Below, one piece after another: positions 48,257 to 57,323 of a stretch of DNA of 64,000 bases. The stretch comes from Closterium sp. NIES-65 (lineage: Eukaryota; Streptophyta; Zygnematophyceae; Desmidiales; Closteriaceae): positions 620,001 to 684,000 of the forward strand of contig CANXME010002327.1 of the NCBI GenBank assembly GCA_948144175.1, read 5' to 3'. Position 1 is the first letter of the stretch. Each line of letters begins with the position of its first letter. The translations under genes and the position numbers were made by a program. The notes beneath the pieces were generated by a model. The model ran no database searches, was not told the DNA's origin, and worked only from the letters and a program-made list of their open reading frames with translations.

Positions 48257-49993
48257 ATGAGTTCATTCATTTGTCTACTCTATTCATTTGAGTGTGCCCT
48301 TGGCACGGACGTCCTTGAGGACAGGCAGGAGGAGTTCCACTGTCTAGCTGCTGCTTCACCTCATCTCGTGTCCGTAATGCTTACCCCTGAGGGAGACCCG
48401 GATGCATTTGACATCCCGACTCCGCGCTCTTACGCGGAGGCGATAGAGGGTCCCTACTCCTCTCAGTGGCAGGCAGCTATAGACGCAGAGATTGCTTCCT
48501 GGAAGTCCACAGGCACCTACGTTGACGAGGTGCCCCCGCCTGGGGCGAACATCGTCAGTGGCATGTGGATTTTCAGGGTGAAGCGGCCGCCAGGTTCTCC
48601 ACCTGTCTTCAAGGCTCGGTACGTGGCTCGTGGCTTCTTTCAGCGGCAGGGAGTTGACTACTTTCAGACCTTCTCTCCCACCCCGAAGATGACCACTCTT
48701 TGGGTGCTACTGCACATAGCCGCTCAGCGCGAATACGAGCTTCACTCTCTTGACTTCAGCACTGCTTTCTTGCAGGGTAACCTGCACGAGGAGATCTGGC
48801 AGCGCCGCCCACCTGGCTTCACTGGGACTTTTCCTCCTGGCACCCAGTGGAGCCTCCGGCGGCCAGTCTACGGTCTCCGCCAGGCACCGCGTGAGTGGCA
48901 CGACACACTGAGGACTACGCTTGCGGCTCTTGGGTTTGCTCCCTCTACTGCCGACCTGTCGCTGTTTCTGCGCACCGACACTTCTTTGCCGCCGTTCTAC
49001 ATCCTCGTGTACGTCGACGACTTGGTCTTTGCCACAGCTGACACTGCTAGACTCGCCCACGTGAAGTCCGAGCTGCAGAAGAGACACACGTGCACAGACC
49101 TGGGTGAACTGCGCAACTACCTTGGCTTGCAGATCATCCGGGACAGAGCACGCCGCACCATTACCCTGACTCAGTCACACATGGTGCAGCAGGTCCTTCA
49201 GCGCTTTGGCTTCACGTACTCCTCACCTCAGACCACTCCTCTGCCTACGCGCCACTCGCTCTCAGCTCTGCCTTTGGATGAGTCCGTAGAGTCGAGTGGC
49301 CCGTACCCAGAGCTTGTAGGTTGCCTCATGTTCCTGATGACCTGCACACGACCTGACCTTGCATACCCTCTTAGCATCTTGGCACGCTATGTTGCTCCTG
49401 GGAGACACCGACCAGAGCACATGGCTGCAGCGAAGAGGGTGTTGCGCTACTTGTGCAGTACGTCGGGCATGGGGCTTGTGCTTGGAGGGCAGAGTCCAGT
49501 GGTCCTCACTGGGCACGCAGACGCTTCTTGGGTTGACAACCAGGCTACGCAGCGGTCGTCACAGGGCTACACCTTCAGCCTTGTTTCTGGCTCTGTTTCG
49601 TGGCGGGCTACCCGCTCGTCTTCTGTTCTTGGCTCCAGTTGTGAGGCTGAGATCTACGCTGGGGCCATGGCTGCACAGGAGCTACGCTAGCTCACCTACC
49701 TGCTAACTGACCTCGGAGAGCCGCCTCGTTCTCCTCCAGTGCTGTACGTAGACAACAAGGCCATGCTGGCCTTGTGTCGAGAGCAGAGATTGGAGCACAG
49801 AACGAAGCACATTGCTCTTCGCTACTTCCTTGCTCGTGAGCTACAGCAGCGTGGTTAGCTGCGTCTTGCGTACATGGCCTCTGAGGCCAACACTGCTGAT
49901 ATCTTCACCAAGGCACTTGCGCCTTGTGATCATCAGCGCTTCTGTACTCAGCTGGGTCTTGTGCCTGCCTTGCCTCACTTGCTCACCTCTTGA
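48257..49993 (+). pseudogene. E10 RT and RNase H
   Basis: A 32-bp AT-rich insertion (48257-48288) shifts the frame, after which RT is open for 1.4 kb: PTPRSYAEAIEGPYSS, KMTTLWVLLHIAAQ, LHSLDFSTAFLQ, YGLRQAPREW and YVDD (about 49010-49021). RNase H has GHADASW and CEAEIYAG. TAG 49688-49690 replaces TGG and another TAG near 49857 replaces CAG. Both are followed by in-frame text to TGA 49991-49993. Confidence 0.9.
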
Positions 49994-50209
49994 CCTTGCT
50001 TGTACTGTTACATATATATATATACGCCTGCTCTTGCTTGTCTAGCCTTTTATATATATGTGTACTCCTGCATGTGAGTTGGCCTTGTGGCCTTGAACTT
50101 ATGCTTGGAATGTGTGGTGACGTTGTGATCCACCCAGAGCTTGCTTTGCTTTGCTTTGCTTGACTGGTCTTGTGACCCCTTGTTCTCCCCCACTTTGCCT
50201 ATGGGGGTG
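49994..50209 (+). promoter_or_regulatory. E10 3' UTR with TA run and PPT hairpin
   Basis: A TA run lies near 50011-50024. The conserved blocks and the hairpin CCCCCA (50187-50192) paired to TGGGGG (50202-50207) follow. Confidence 0.8.
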
Positions 50210-50342
50210 TGTCAGATTTACAGTATATGACATAGCTATTGTAGGCTATAGTGGGGCAGCACATATGGGGTACAGCTTTCTAGGGGTTTATATTTGTACC
50301 AAACTTTCACTTAGTCATTCATTCCTCATTCTAGTTTTCTCA
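50210..50342 (+). repeat. E10 3' LTR (133 bp)
   Basis: It begins TGTCAGATTTACAG and ends GTTTTCTCA. The next base is already E11 RNase H text on the opposite strand. Confidence 0.9.
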
Positions 50343-52100
50343 ACCCTGTGACGACCGCTGTGTCCGCTGGTCGTCAGCCCAAGAAGCGTCTGCGCGACCT
50401 GTGAGGACAACTCAGCGTCGCCCTCCAAGCACTAGCCCCATGCCCGACGTACTGCACACTTAGCGCAACACCCTCTTCGCTGCAGCCATGTGCTCTGGTC
50501 GGTGTCTCCCAGGAGCAACATAGCGTGCCAAGATGCTAAGAGGGTATGCAAGGTTAGGTCGTGTGCAGGTCATCAGGTACATGAGGCAGCCAACAAGCTC
50601 TGGGTACGGGCCACTCGGCTCTACGGACTCATCCGAAGGTAGAGCTGAGAGCGAGTGGCGAGTAGACAGAGGAGTGGCTTGAGGCGAGGAGTACGTGAAG
50701 CCGAAGCGCTGAAGGACCTGCTGCACCATGTGTGACTCGGTTAGGGTAATGGTGCGCTGTGCTCTGTCCTCGGTGATCTGCAAGCCAAGGTAGCTGCGCA
50801 GTTCACCTAGGTCTGTGCACGTGTGTCTCTTCTGCAGCTCGGACTTCACGTGGGCGAGTCCAGCAGTGTTAGCAGTGGCAAAGACCAAGTCGTCGACGTA
50901 CACGAGGATGTAGAACGGCGGCAGAGAGGTGTCGGTGCGCAGAAACAGCAACGGGTCGGGTGTAGAAGGAGCAAACCCAAGAGCCGCAAGTGTTGTCCTC
51001 AGTGTCTCGTGCCACTCACGGGGCGCCTGGCGGAGACCGTAGACTGGCCGCCGAAGGCTCCACTTGGTACCAGGAGGAAACGACCCACTGAAGCCAGGTG
51101 GGCGGCGCAGCCAGATCTCCTCGTGCAGGCTACCCCGCAGGAAAGCTATGCTGAAGTCAAGAGAGCGAAGCTTGTAGTCGCGCTAAGCGGCTATGTGCAG
51201 CAGCACCCAAAGAGTGGTCATCTTCGGGGTGGGAGAGAAGGTCTGAAAGTAGTCAACTCCCTGCCGCTGACTGAAGCCTCGAGCCACGTAACGCGCCTTG
51301 AGGACAGGCGTAGAGCCCGGCAGCCACTTCTCCTGAAAATCCACATGCCACTGACGATGTTCGCCCCAACTGGGGGAACCTCGTCGACGTAGGTGCCTCT
51401 GGACTTCTAGGAAGCCATCTCTGCGTCCATGGCTGACTGCCACTGAGAGGAGTAGGGACCCTTGATCGCCTCAGCGTACAATCGAGGATTCAGGATGTCT
51501 GGTGCATCCGGGTCTCCCTCAAGGGCAACCAGCGTGGACACGAGATGAGGCAAAGCAGCAGCAAAACACTGGAACTCGTCCTGCCTGTCCTCAAGGACGT
51601 CCGTGCTAAGAGCACACCCACCCCCGACGGACGTAGGACAGACAGACTCGGACTGAGCAATAAGACTAGTGGCGTAGTCTAGACGACAGCGAGCAGCAAA
51701 GTCGACAAGCTCAGCGACTAAGGCAGACGCAGCAGTGGACTCAAAAGAAGGGTCAGTGACAATAGTGGCCAGGAGACGCGTGACAGTAGGACGGGCAGCA
51801 CGAAGAGAGTCAGAGGCCGGGCCAGGGAGAACAGGAAGAGAGGACTCTAGAGGAGACGGCAACGGGACACGCAAAGGAGCAGTGGAAGGACGCTGTGCCA
51901 TACAGTGTGTGCCTGGGACCGCAGGAGGACGCGGAGCACGACGACTAGCGCGAGCAGTACGAACAGGCGACGCAGGACGAGACGCTGGCTCACGACGCTC
52001 AGCAAGACCTCCAGTAGGACCAGTGTAGGGAGAAGGAGCAGGTAGAGAGGAGGCAGGCTGTAACTGTGACTGCGACTGGAGGCTGTTGACACTCTATGGG
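50343..52100 (-). pseudogene. E11 RT and start of RNase H
   Basis: The frame at 51901-51407 encodes the pre-RT segment (ATSLIAQSESVCP, DAPDILNPRLYAEAI) and ends at a stop in place of TGG. RT blocks continue to YVDD at about 50908-50897, and the frame at 50951-50460 is open. RNase H text reaches the CDQRTQRSSQG-like region at 50343-50400 and is then cut. Confidence 0.87.
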
Positions 52101-53270
52101 AGGAGCAAGACCACTAGAAGGCGGGAGACCAAGAACCTGCTCAAGGAGCGGAACAAATTACAGCCGCGGCCGCGCAGCGCCTCCAGAACCAGCAGGGAGA
52201 GCACCAGTACCCTCAGCGGCAGCACTAGCGCCAGCAGCACCTCCAGCTCCAACAGCACCAACTCCAGCACCGTCAAACGCACCAGCGCCAGTAGAACCAC
52301 CAGCGCCAACACCCTGAGCAGCTCCAGCTCCAGCAGCTCCAGCAGCACCAACTCCAGCAGGACTGGCAGCTCCAGTACCGCCAGAAGCTCCAGCAAAACC
52401 AACTCCAGCAGCTCCAGTAGCACCCCCAGTCCCACCAGCTCTAGTAGCACGAGCACCTCCGGAACCAGCAGCAACAGTAGTGCCTCCAGCACCAGCAGCA
52501 CGGCTCCAGCACCGGGCAAACCACTCGCGCAGCTCCTGCGGAGAGAGTGGCTCCCGCCTCGACGAAGCACCGCCGATGGCCACACAAGCAGACCGAGCGC
52601 CCCCAGGCTCCGCACCCCGAGGCTCCGCACCCTCAGAGTCAGCACCCCCAGGCTCAGCACCTCCAGGCTCAGCACCCCCAGTCTCAGCACCCCCAGGCTC
52701 AGCACCCCTAGACTCAGCACCCGAAGGCTCAGCACCTCCAGACCCGGAACCCGCAGGCTCAGCACCTCCAACAGCACCAGAGTCAACAGCTACCTTGACA
52801 GACCCGACTGCGTCTACCTGAGACACACCTGACGGGGCAGGACCCTGAGGGGGGAGGGGGTCGACCGGGGGAGGACCTGGTGCAAGGAAGAGCGACGGCG
52901 GGGGAAGGGGCGCAGCACGGTAGGGGAAGAGACGGTAGAAAGGCACCGGCTCGTCAAAGGTGACGTCCTGGGAGGACAAAACACGGCGCGAGGTGTGGTA
53001 GAAAAACTGCCAACCAGGCGCGTGAGGGGGGAAGCCAAGGAAGACGTAGGGAACAGCACGGGGGGACAGCTTGTCCGCAGACAAGTCGCGGACAAACCCC
53101 TGAGATCCCCAGACCCGAAACGCAGACCCATCGCCAACCTTCCCCGTCCACCGCAAGGTGGGGGAGGTCTCAGGCAAGGAGACCCGGGGCTGGAGGTTGA
53201 GCTGATGCGCTGCTTACTGAACCGCAAACGGCCACAGAAAATGGGGAGCAGCTGCATGGATCATGGACGT
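52101..53270 (-). pseudogene. E11 integrase C-terminus and linker
   Basis: A 339-codon frame (53177-52158) covers PETSPTLRWTGKVGDGSAF, the FLGFPP and VLSSQDVTFDEPVPFYRLF blocks, then the linker with GGAEPGG repeats and SPQELREWFARCW (about 52550). A stop near 53218 replaces TAC before AAHQLNLQPR. Confidence 0.87.
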
Positions 53271-54560
53271 ACGAGCGACGTCCATGACCATGCCAATGCG
53301 GCGCTCAGCAATCCCATTTTGCTGTGGAGAGGCCGGAAGCGTGAAGGTCTGACGAATGCCCTGTGCATGACAGAAGGCTCCTAGACGGACGGAGGAAAAC
53401 TCCCCGCCTCATTCAGAGTGCAGACACAGAACAGGAAACTCCGAGCTGAAAATCTCTCTGAGCTGGAGACGAGCTGCGCGGATCCAGTCGATCAACACCT
53501 CAGTGACGTCACCCTTGCTACGCAAGCAGAAGACTATGGTGTAACGCGAGTAGTCGTCAACCACCAGCAGGAAGTAACGCTCCTGCCCCTGTCCACAAAC
53601 GCGGGCGGGGCCCCACACATCCATGTGAAGAGTTTGCAGCGGAGCCTCGGAGGAGTGAAGGGCGGCGCGCTGTCGCCCCTCAACGCAGGGGACGCAGGTA
53701 GGGGCAGGCCCCGGAGGTAGGGGAGGGAGATACCGGGGGAGACCAGAGACAAGGACACGGGAGGCCATGCCTCGGAGACGAGGCAGGGAGGGGTGACCAA
53801 GGCGGTGGTGCCAAAGGAGAGTCTGGTGGGACAGGAAACGACACGAGCAGGGAGCAGACTAAGGACCAGACCTGGACGTTGCAGCAAACACCTGACTTGA
53901 CGCAACTACCTGACCAGACTCAGCAGTCGGAGGAGACTCAGTAGTAAGTGTGTACAAGCTCGACCCCGGCCGACGGGTGAACGTGGCCAAGTGTCGGCCT
54001 GTCCGAGCACACGTGGAGTGGGTCACCCGCTGACTCGCAGGAGTGAACTGGTCAACCCCCCTATCCTGTAGATCAACTCCACTCACCAAGTTCGTAGAGA
54101 ACAAGGGGATGTAGAGACCTTACAGGGTGCTAGAGGGGACTGCCGGGCACGGTAAGACAGTGGAGAAGCTAGCAAGGACACGACCCCCAGTGGGGTCCTC
54201 CAGGGAGACCGCAACCGGCCGACTAAGCGGCGTAAGCGTGGTGCGGTCTCGAAAGAAGGAGCGGGAAGCACCCGAGTCAAGGGTGAAGGTGTGTAAGGCC
54301 TGAGCCGACGTGGTACCTAAGAGGGCAGACTCACCAGCACCTGGGGCAGCAGACGCGCTAGCACCTAGAGCAGCAGCCTCACCAGCACCTAGAGCAGCAG
54401 GCTCAATGCCCGGGTCAGGCGGAACACACAGGTAACAGTCACCCTCAACACTATCAGCAACAGCATACATGGCAGCAAGAATATCATCAAAGTCAAGATC
54501 AAAGATAACAATCCCCGCCCTACACAGCTCTCCCCAGGGAGGGATCTCAGAGGCCTCAGG
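53271..54560 (-). pseudogene. E11 protease and integrase core
   Basis: The protease motif DSGASR lies near 54275. The HHCC domain has TLLWHHRLGHPSLPRL and C-X2-C. MDVWGP supplies the first Asp. The second catalytic block reads HSE*GGEF, so Asp has become Glu and the next codon is a stop. NGIAERR keeps the Glu. Text between ALHS and SEAPLQ lacks about four codons. Confidence 0.87.
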
Positions 54561-55819
54561 GAACTGGTGACGCCACGTGTCCGTCAGGCGGCCGAAGCAG
54601 CGCTTGGTGGAGTGCGGGCCCCCGCACTGCTCACCAGCGCGGTCGCCGGTGCGGAGAACGTAGGTGCAGGGACCCGTACCCCCAACGCGCTGACGGGCAG
54701 CATACCACTCACGAAGCTGCTGAGGGGACAGGGTCTCACGATTGCTCTGCTGCTACTGGCGCATACCACCACCGGAGCCACTCCTCTGCGCAGAGCCGCG
54801 ACCAGGTCCACTGCTGCCGCCGCCGCCTCCGCCACCTCCGCCGCCTCCGCCGCCTCCACCACCTCGGCCGCCTCCGCTCCCTCTGCCACCGCCGCCGCCT
54901 CCTCCGCCTCCACTGCTGCCACCGACACCTCCACCCCCGCCACCACTCCCACCACCACCCCCACCCCCTCCACTGCCTCCATCACCACCTCTACCGCCCT
55001 TGCCAGCCCCTCCAGCGCCCTTGCCCCCCTTGCCCTTGCCGGTGCGGCGTCTCCCGCTTGGGGCAGACGCAGCGCCGACTGACTCGAAACCAACGAGGTC
55101 GGCCGCAGCAGCAGAGGCAACAGAGGGCAAGAGGGGGAGGGGGAACACCCCTTAAAGACGGGGGTGCAAGGGTCACCATGAGAGGCTCCTACAGTGACTA
55201 CGCGCTTCTCTGCCGCTAGGAGGGCCTTCTGGAGGAGGTCAACGATGAGAGTGGTGGGGCAAACTTAGAGGAAGTGGTCCCTCACTACGTGGAGAGAGTC
55301 AGGGAGCCGGGTGACTATGTAGTAGAGGGTGATGTACATGGGGGGGGGGGGGGGGGGGTTCTTGGTGCAGAACTCAGCAGGAAGCGCAGCGCGTTAGCGA
55401 GTGTCACTAGTGCGGAGGTGCGTAATGAGGTCAGCGACTAAGGGAAAGGCAGCAAGGTCAGGGAAGAGGTAGGGTAGCATGAGGCGGCCCAGTGCAGCAG
55501 TGGCAGGGGAAGAGTAGCGTGCAACTACAGCGTCGTACAAGGTGTGAGCACTCTTGTACTGGCTAAAGTGTGCACGCTCAGTGGTCGGTAAGTGGCGGCG
55601 CACAGCAAGGCGGGCAGCACCATTGCGTATGGCCCACTGTGAGCGAACAGTGCTGTCAGCAGTAGCAGGCGGGGCAGGAGAGGCACCAGAGGTGAGGTCG
55701 AACAGAGAGAGTCAGTCTGCCCTATCGCACTGGAGAAACAGCTAGAGGTCATCGACCCAGACCCCAAAGTCAACGGCACGGCCCTCAGCATCAAAAGTAA
55801 GGACACTGGGGGTAGCCAT
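54561..55819 (-). pseudogene. E11 gag (multiple stops and frameshifts)
   Basis: ATG 55819 starts MATPSVLTFDAEGRAVDF as in E12. In-frame stops appear at DDL*LF, RAD*LSLF, DTR*RAAL and HFL*VCP. A pure C/G run at 55339-55357 encodes an expanded Pro stretch before MYITLYY. The Gly-rich tail lies in another frame (55148-54753), and the zinc-motif region follows near 54660. Confidence 0.87.
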
Positions 55820-55829
55820 GACTACAGTG

Positions 55830-56740
55830 GCCTAGTAGGGAGTGAGCTCACCAGTCTGAGGAAGGAGGGCTGGGGAGCACCGGTAGGAACAGCAGCGGCT
55901 CGACAGTAGGGCGGCTCGGCGGCAGGGCGGCTCGGCTGCTGGGCGGCTCGGCTTCTGGGCGGCTCGGTAGCAGGGCGGCTTGGCTGCTGGGCGGCTCGGC
56001 TACTGGGCGGCTCGGCTACTGGGCGGCTCGGCGGCTCGGCTGCTGGGCGGCTCGGGTGCTAGGTGGCTTGGTTGTTTGGCAGGTGGGCGGCTCGGCTGCT
56101 GGGCTGCTCGGCGGCTCGGTCGCTGGGCGGCCGAGCGATGACAGGGCCACTAGGGGAGGGCGACGGGGCCGCAGGTGACGGCGACGGGGCCGTAGGTGGC
56201 GGCGACGGGGCCGCAGGTGGCGGTGACGGGGCTGCAGGTGGCGGCTGCGTGGCCGCAGGTGGCTGCGACGGGGCCGCGGGTGGCGGCGACGGGGCCGCAG
56301 GTGGCGGCGACGGGGCCGCGGGTGGCAGCGACGGGGCCGCAGGTGGCGGCGACGGGGCCACAGGTGACAACGACGGGGCTGGAAGGGGCCTAGACGGGGC
56401 CGCTGAGGGGCCGTAAGGGGCCTAGACGGGGCCGTAGAGGGGTCGCAAGGGGCCTAGATGGGGCCAAAGAGGGGCCGCAAGAGGCCTAAACGGGGCGGCG
56501 ACGGGGCCGTAAGGGGCCGGAAAGGGCGCCGCGAGGGGCCGAAAGGGGCCGCGCGAGGGCCGAAAGGGCGGCGCGAGGGGCCTTAAGGGGCCGTAAGGGC
56601 GGCGCGAAGGGCCTTAGAGGGCGGCGCGAGGGGCCATAAGGGCGGCGCGAGGGGCCGTAAGGGCGGCGTAAGGGGCCTTGAGAGGGGCCATCTAGGGCGG
56701 CGCAAAGGTAGGGACGGCATACAAAGCGCGACTCGGGCAA
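55830..56740 (-). repeat. E11 leader minisatellites
   Basis: Plus-strand reading shows units near GCTGCTGGGCGGCTCGG (about 55900-56130), GCAGGTGGCGGCGACGGGGCC (about 56160-56370) and GGCGGCGCGAGGGGCC-like units (about 56510-56710). The first array resembles the E12 leader at 63380-63650. Confidence 0.85.
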
Positions 56741-56764
56741 GACTGAAGCGCGCTACGGGCAGGA

Positions 56765-56765
<1 letters not shown>

Positions 56766-56792
<27 letters not shown>
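56766..56792. repeat. TA microsatellite in the E11 leader
   Basis: A TA run of about 27 bases lies between the post-PBS hairpin and the leader arrays. This place is unusual, since the other TA runs are in 3' UTRs. Confidence 0.9.
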
Positions 56793-56795
<3 letters not shown>

Positions 56796-56804
56796 TACAT
56801 CGTG

Positions 56805-56849
56805 GTGGGCTCTAGGTAGCGTTCCCACTGGGGAACCTGCTCGATACCA
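56805..56849 (-). promoter_or_regulatory. E11 PBS and post-PBS hairpin
   Basis: The minus strand reads TGGTATCGAGCAGG (PBS with one base lost), then the hairpin GTTCCC-CAGT-GGGAAC (56836-56821). The stem is the same as in E3 with a changed loop, followed by AGAGCCCACC. Confidence 0.85.
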
Positions 56850-56966
56850 TGATAAGGAACGAGGAAAATGAGTACATTGAGCAGAATCAGGAGTACAAGT
56901 AGTTAACCCTAAAGTGTTGTACCCCATATGAACTGCCCGCTACAGCCTACACAGACTATAGCGTAT
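56850..56966 (-). repeat. E11 5' LTR, first bases missing (117 bp)
   Basis: On the minus strand it starts at ATACGCTATAGTCTG, which aligns inside the E3 LTR at about its twelfth base, and ends CCTTATCA. The missing bases should lie on the far side of E12 if E12 inserted here. Confidence 0.85.
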
Positions 56967-57089
56967 TGAAAAGAAACGAGAATGAATTGACTAGGTGAAA
57001 GTTGGGTACAAATACAAACCCTAGAAAGCTGCACCCCATATGTGCTACCCCACTATAGCCTACAATAGCTATGTCATATAACTCTGACA
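56967..57089 (-). repeat. E12 3' LTR (123 bp)
   Basis: It begins TGTCAGAGTTATATGAC and ends GTTTCTTTTCA on the minus strand. It is similar to the E10 LTR. The 5-bp block outside it is ATACG on the minus strand. Confidence 0.92.
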
Positions 57090-57323
57090 CACCCCCATAG
57101 GCAAAGTGGGGGAGTACAAGGGGTCACAAGACCAGTCAAGCAAAGCAAAGCAAAGCAAGCTCAGGGTGGATCACAAAGGCACCACACAGTCCGAGCACAA
57201 GGTCAATGCCACAAGGTCGGTTCACATGCAGGAGTACACATATATATAAAAGGCTAGACAAGCAAGAGCAGGCGTATATATATATATATATATATACATA
57301 TATATGTAACAGTACAAGCAAGG
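57090..57323 (-). promoter_or_regulatory. E12 3' UTR with TA runs and PPT hairpin
   Basis: The hairpin pairs 57092-57097 with 57107-57112. The blocks TGTGATCCACCCTGAGC and TTGACTGGTCTTGTGACC are present. TA runs lie near 57270-57305. Confidence 0.8.

Larger units (their letters stand above)
46970..50342 (+). mobile_element. E10: 3' half of a copia element with 3' LTR
   Basis: It starts abruptly inside the integrase C-terminal region and runs through linker, RT, RNase H, 3' UTR, PPT and 3' LTR (50210-50342). Its LTR belongs to the same subfamily as that of E12. No target duplication can be tested because both borders are junctions with other truncated elements. Confidence 0.9.
50343..56966 (-). 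mobile_element. E11: copia element with 5' LTR, truncated in RNase H
   Basis: On the minus strand the order is LTR (56966-56850), PBS, hairpin, minisatellite leader, gag (ATG 55819), protease, integrase, linker, RT and the first part of RNase H, ending at 50343 against the E10 LTR. The LTR lacks the first bases of the E3-type LTR because E12 adjoins it there. Confidence 0.9.
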
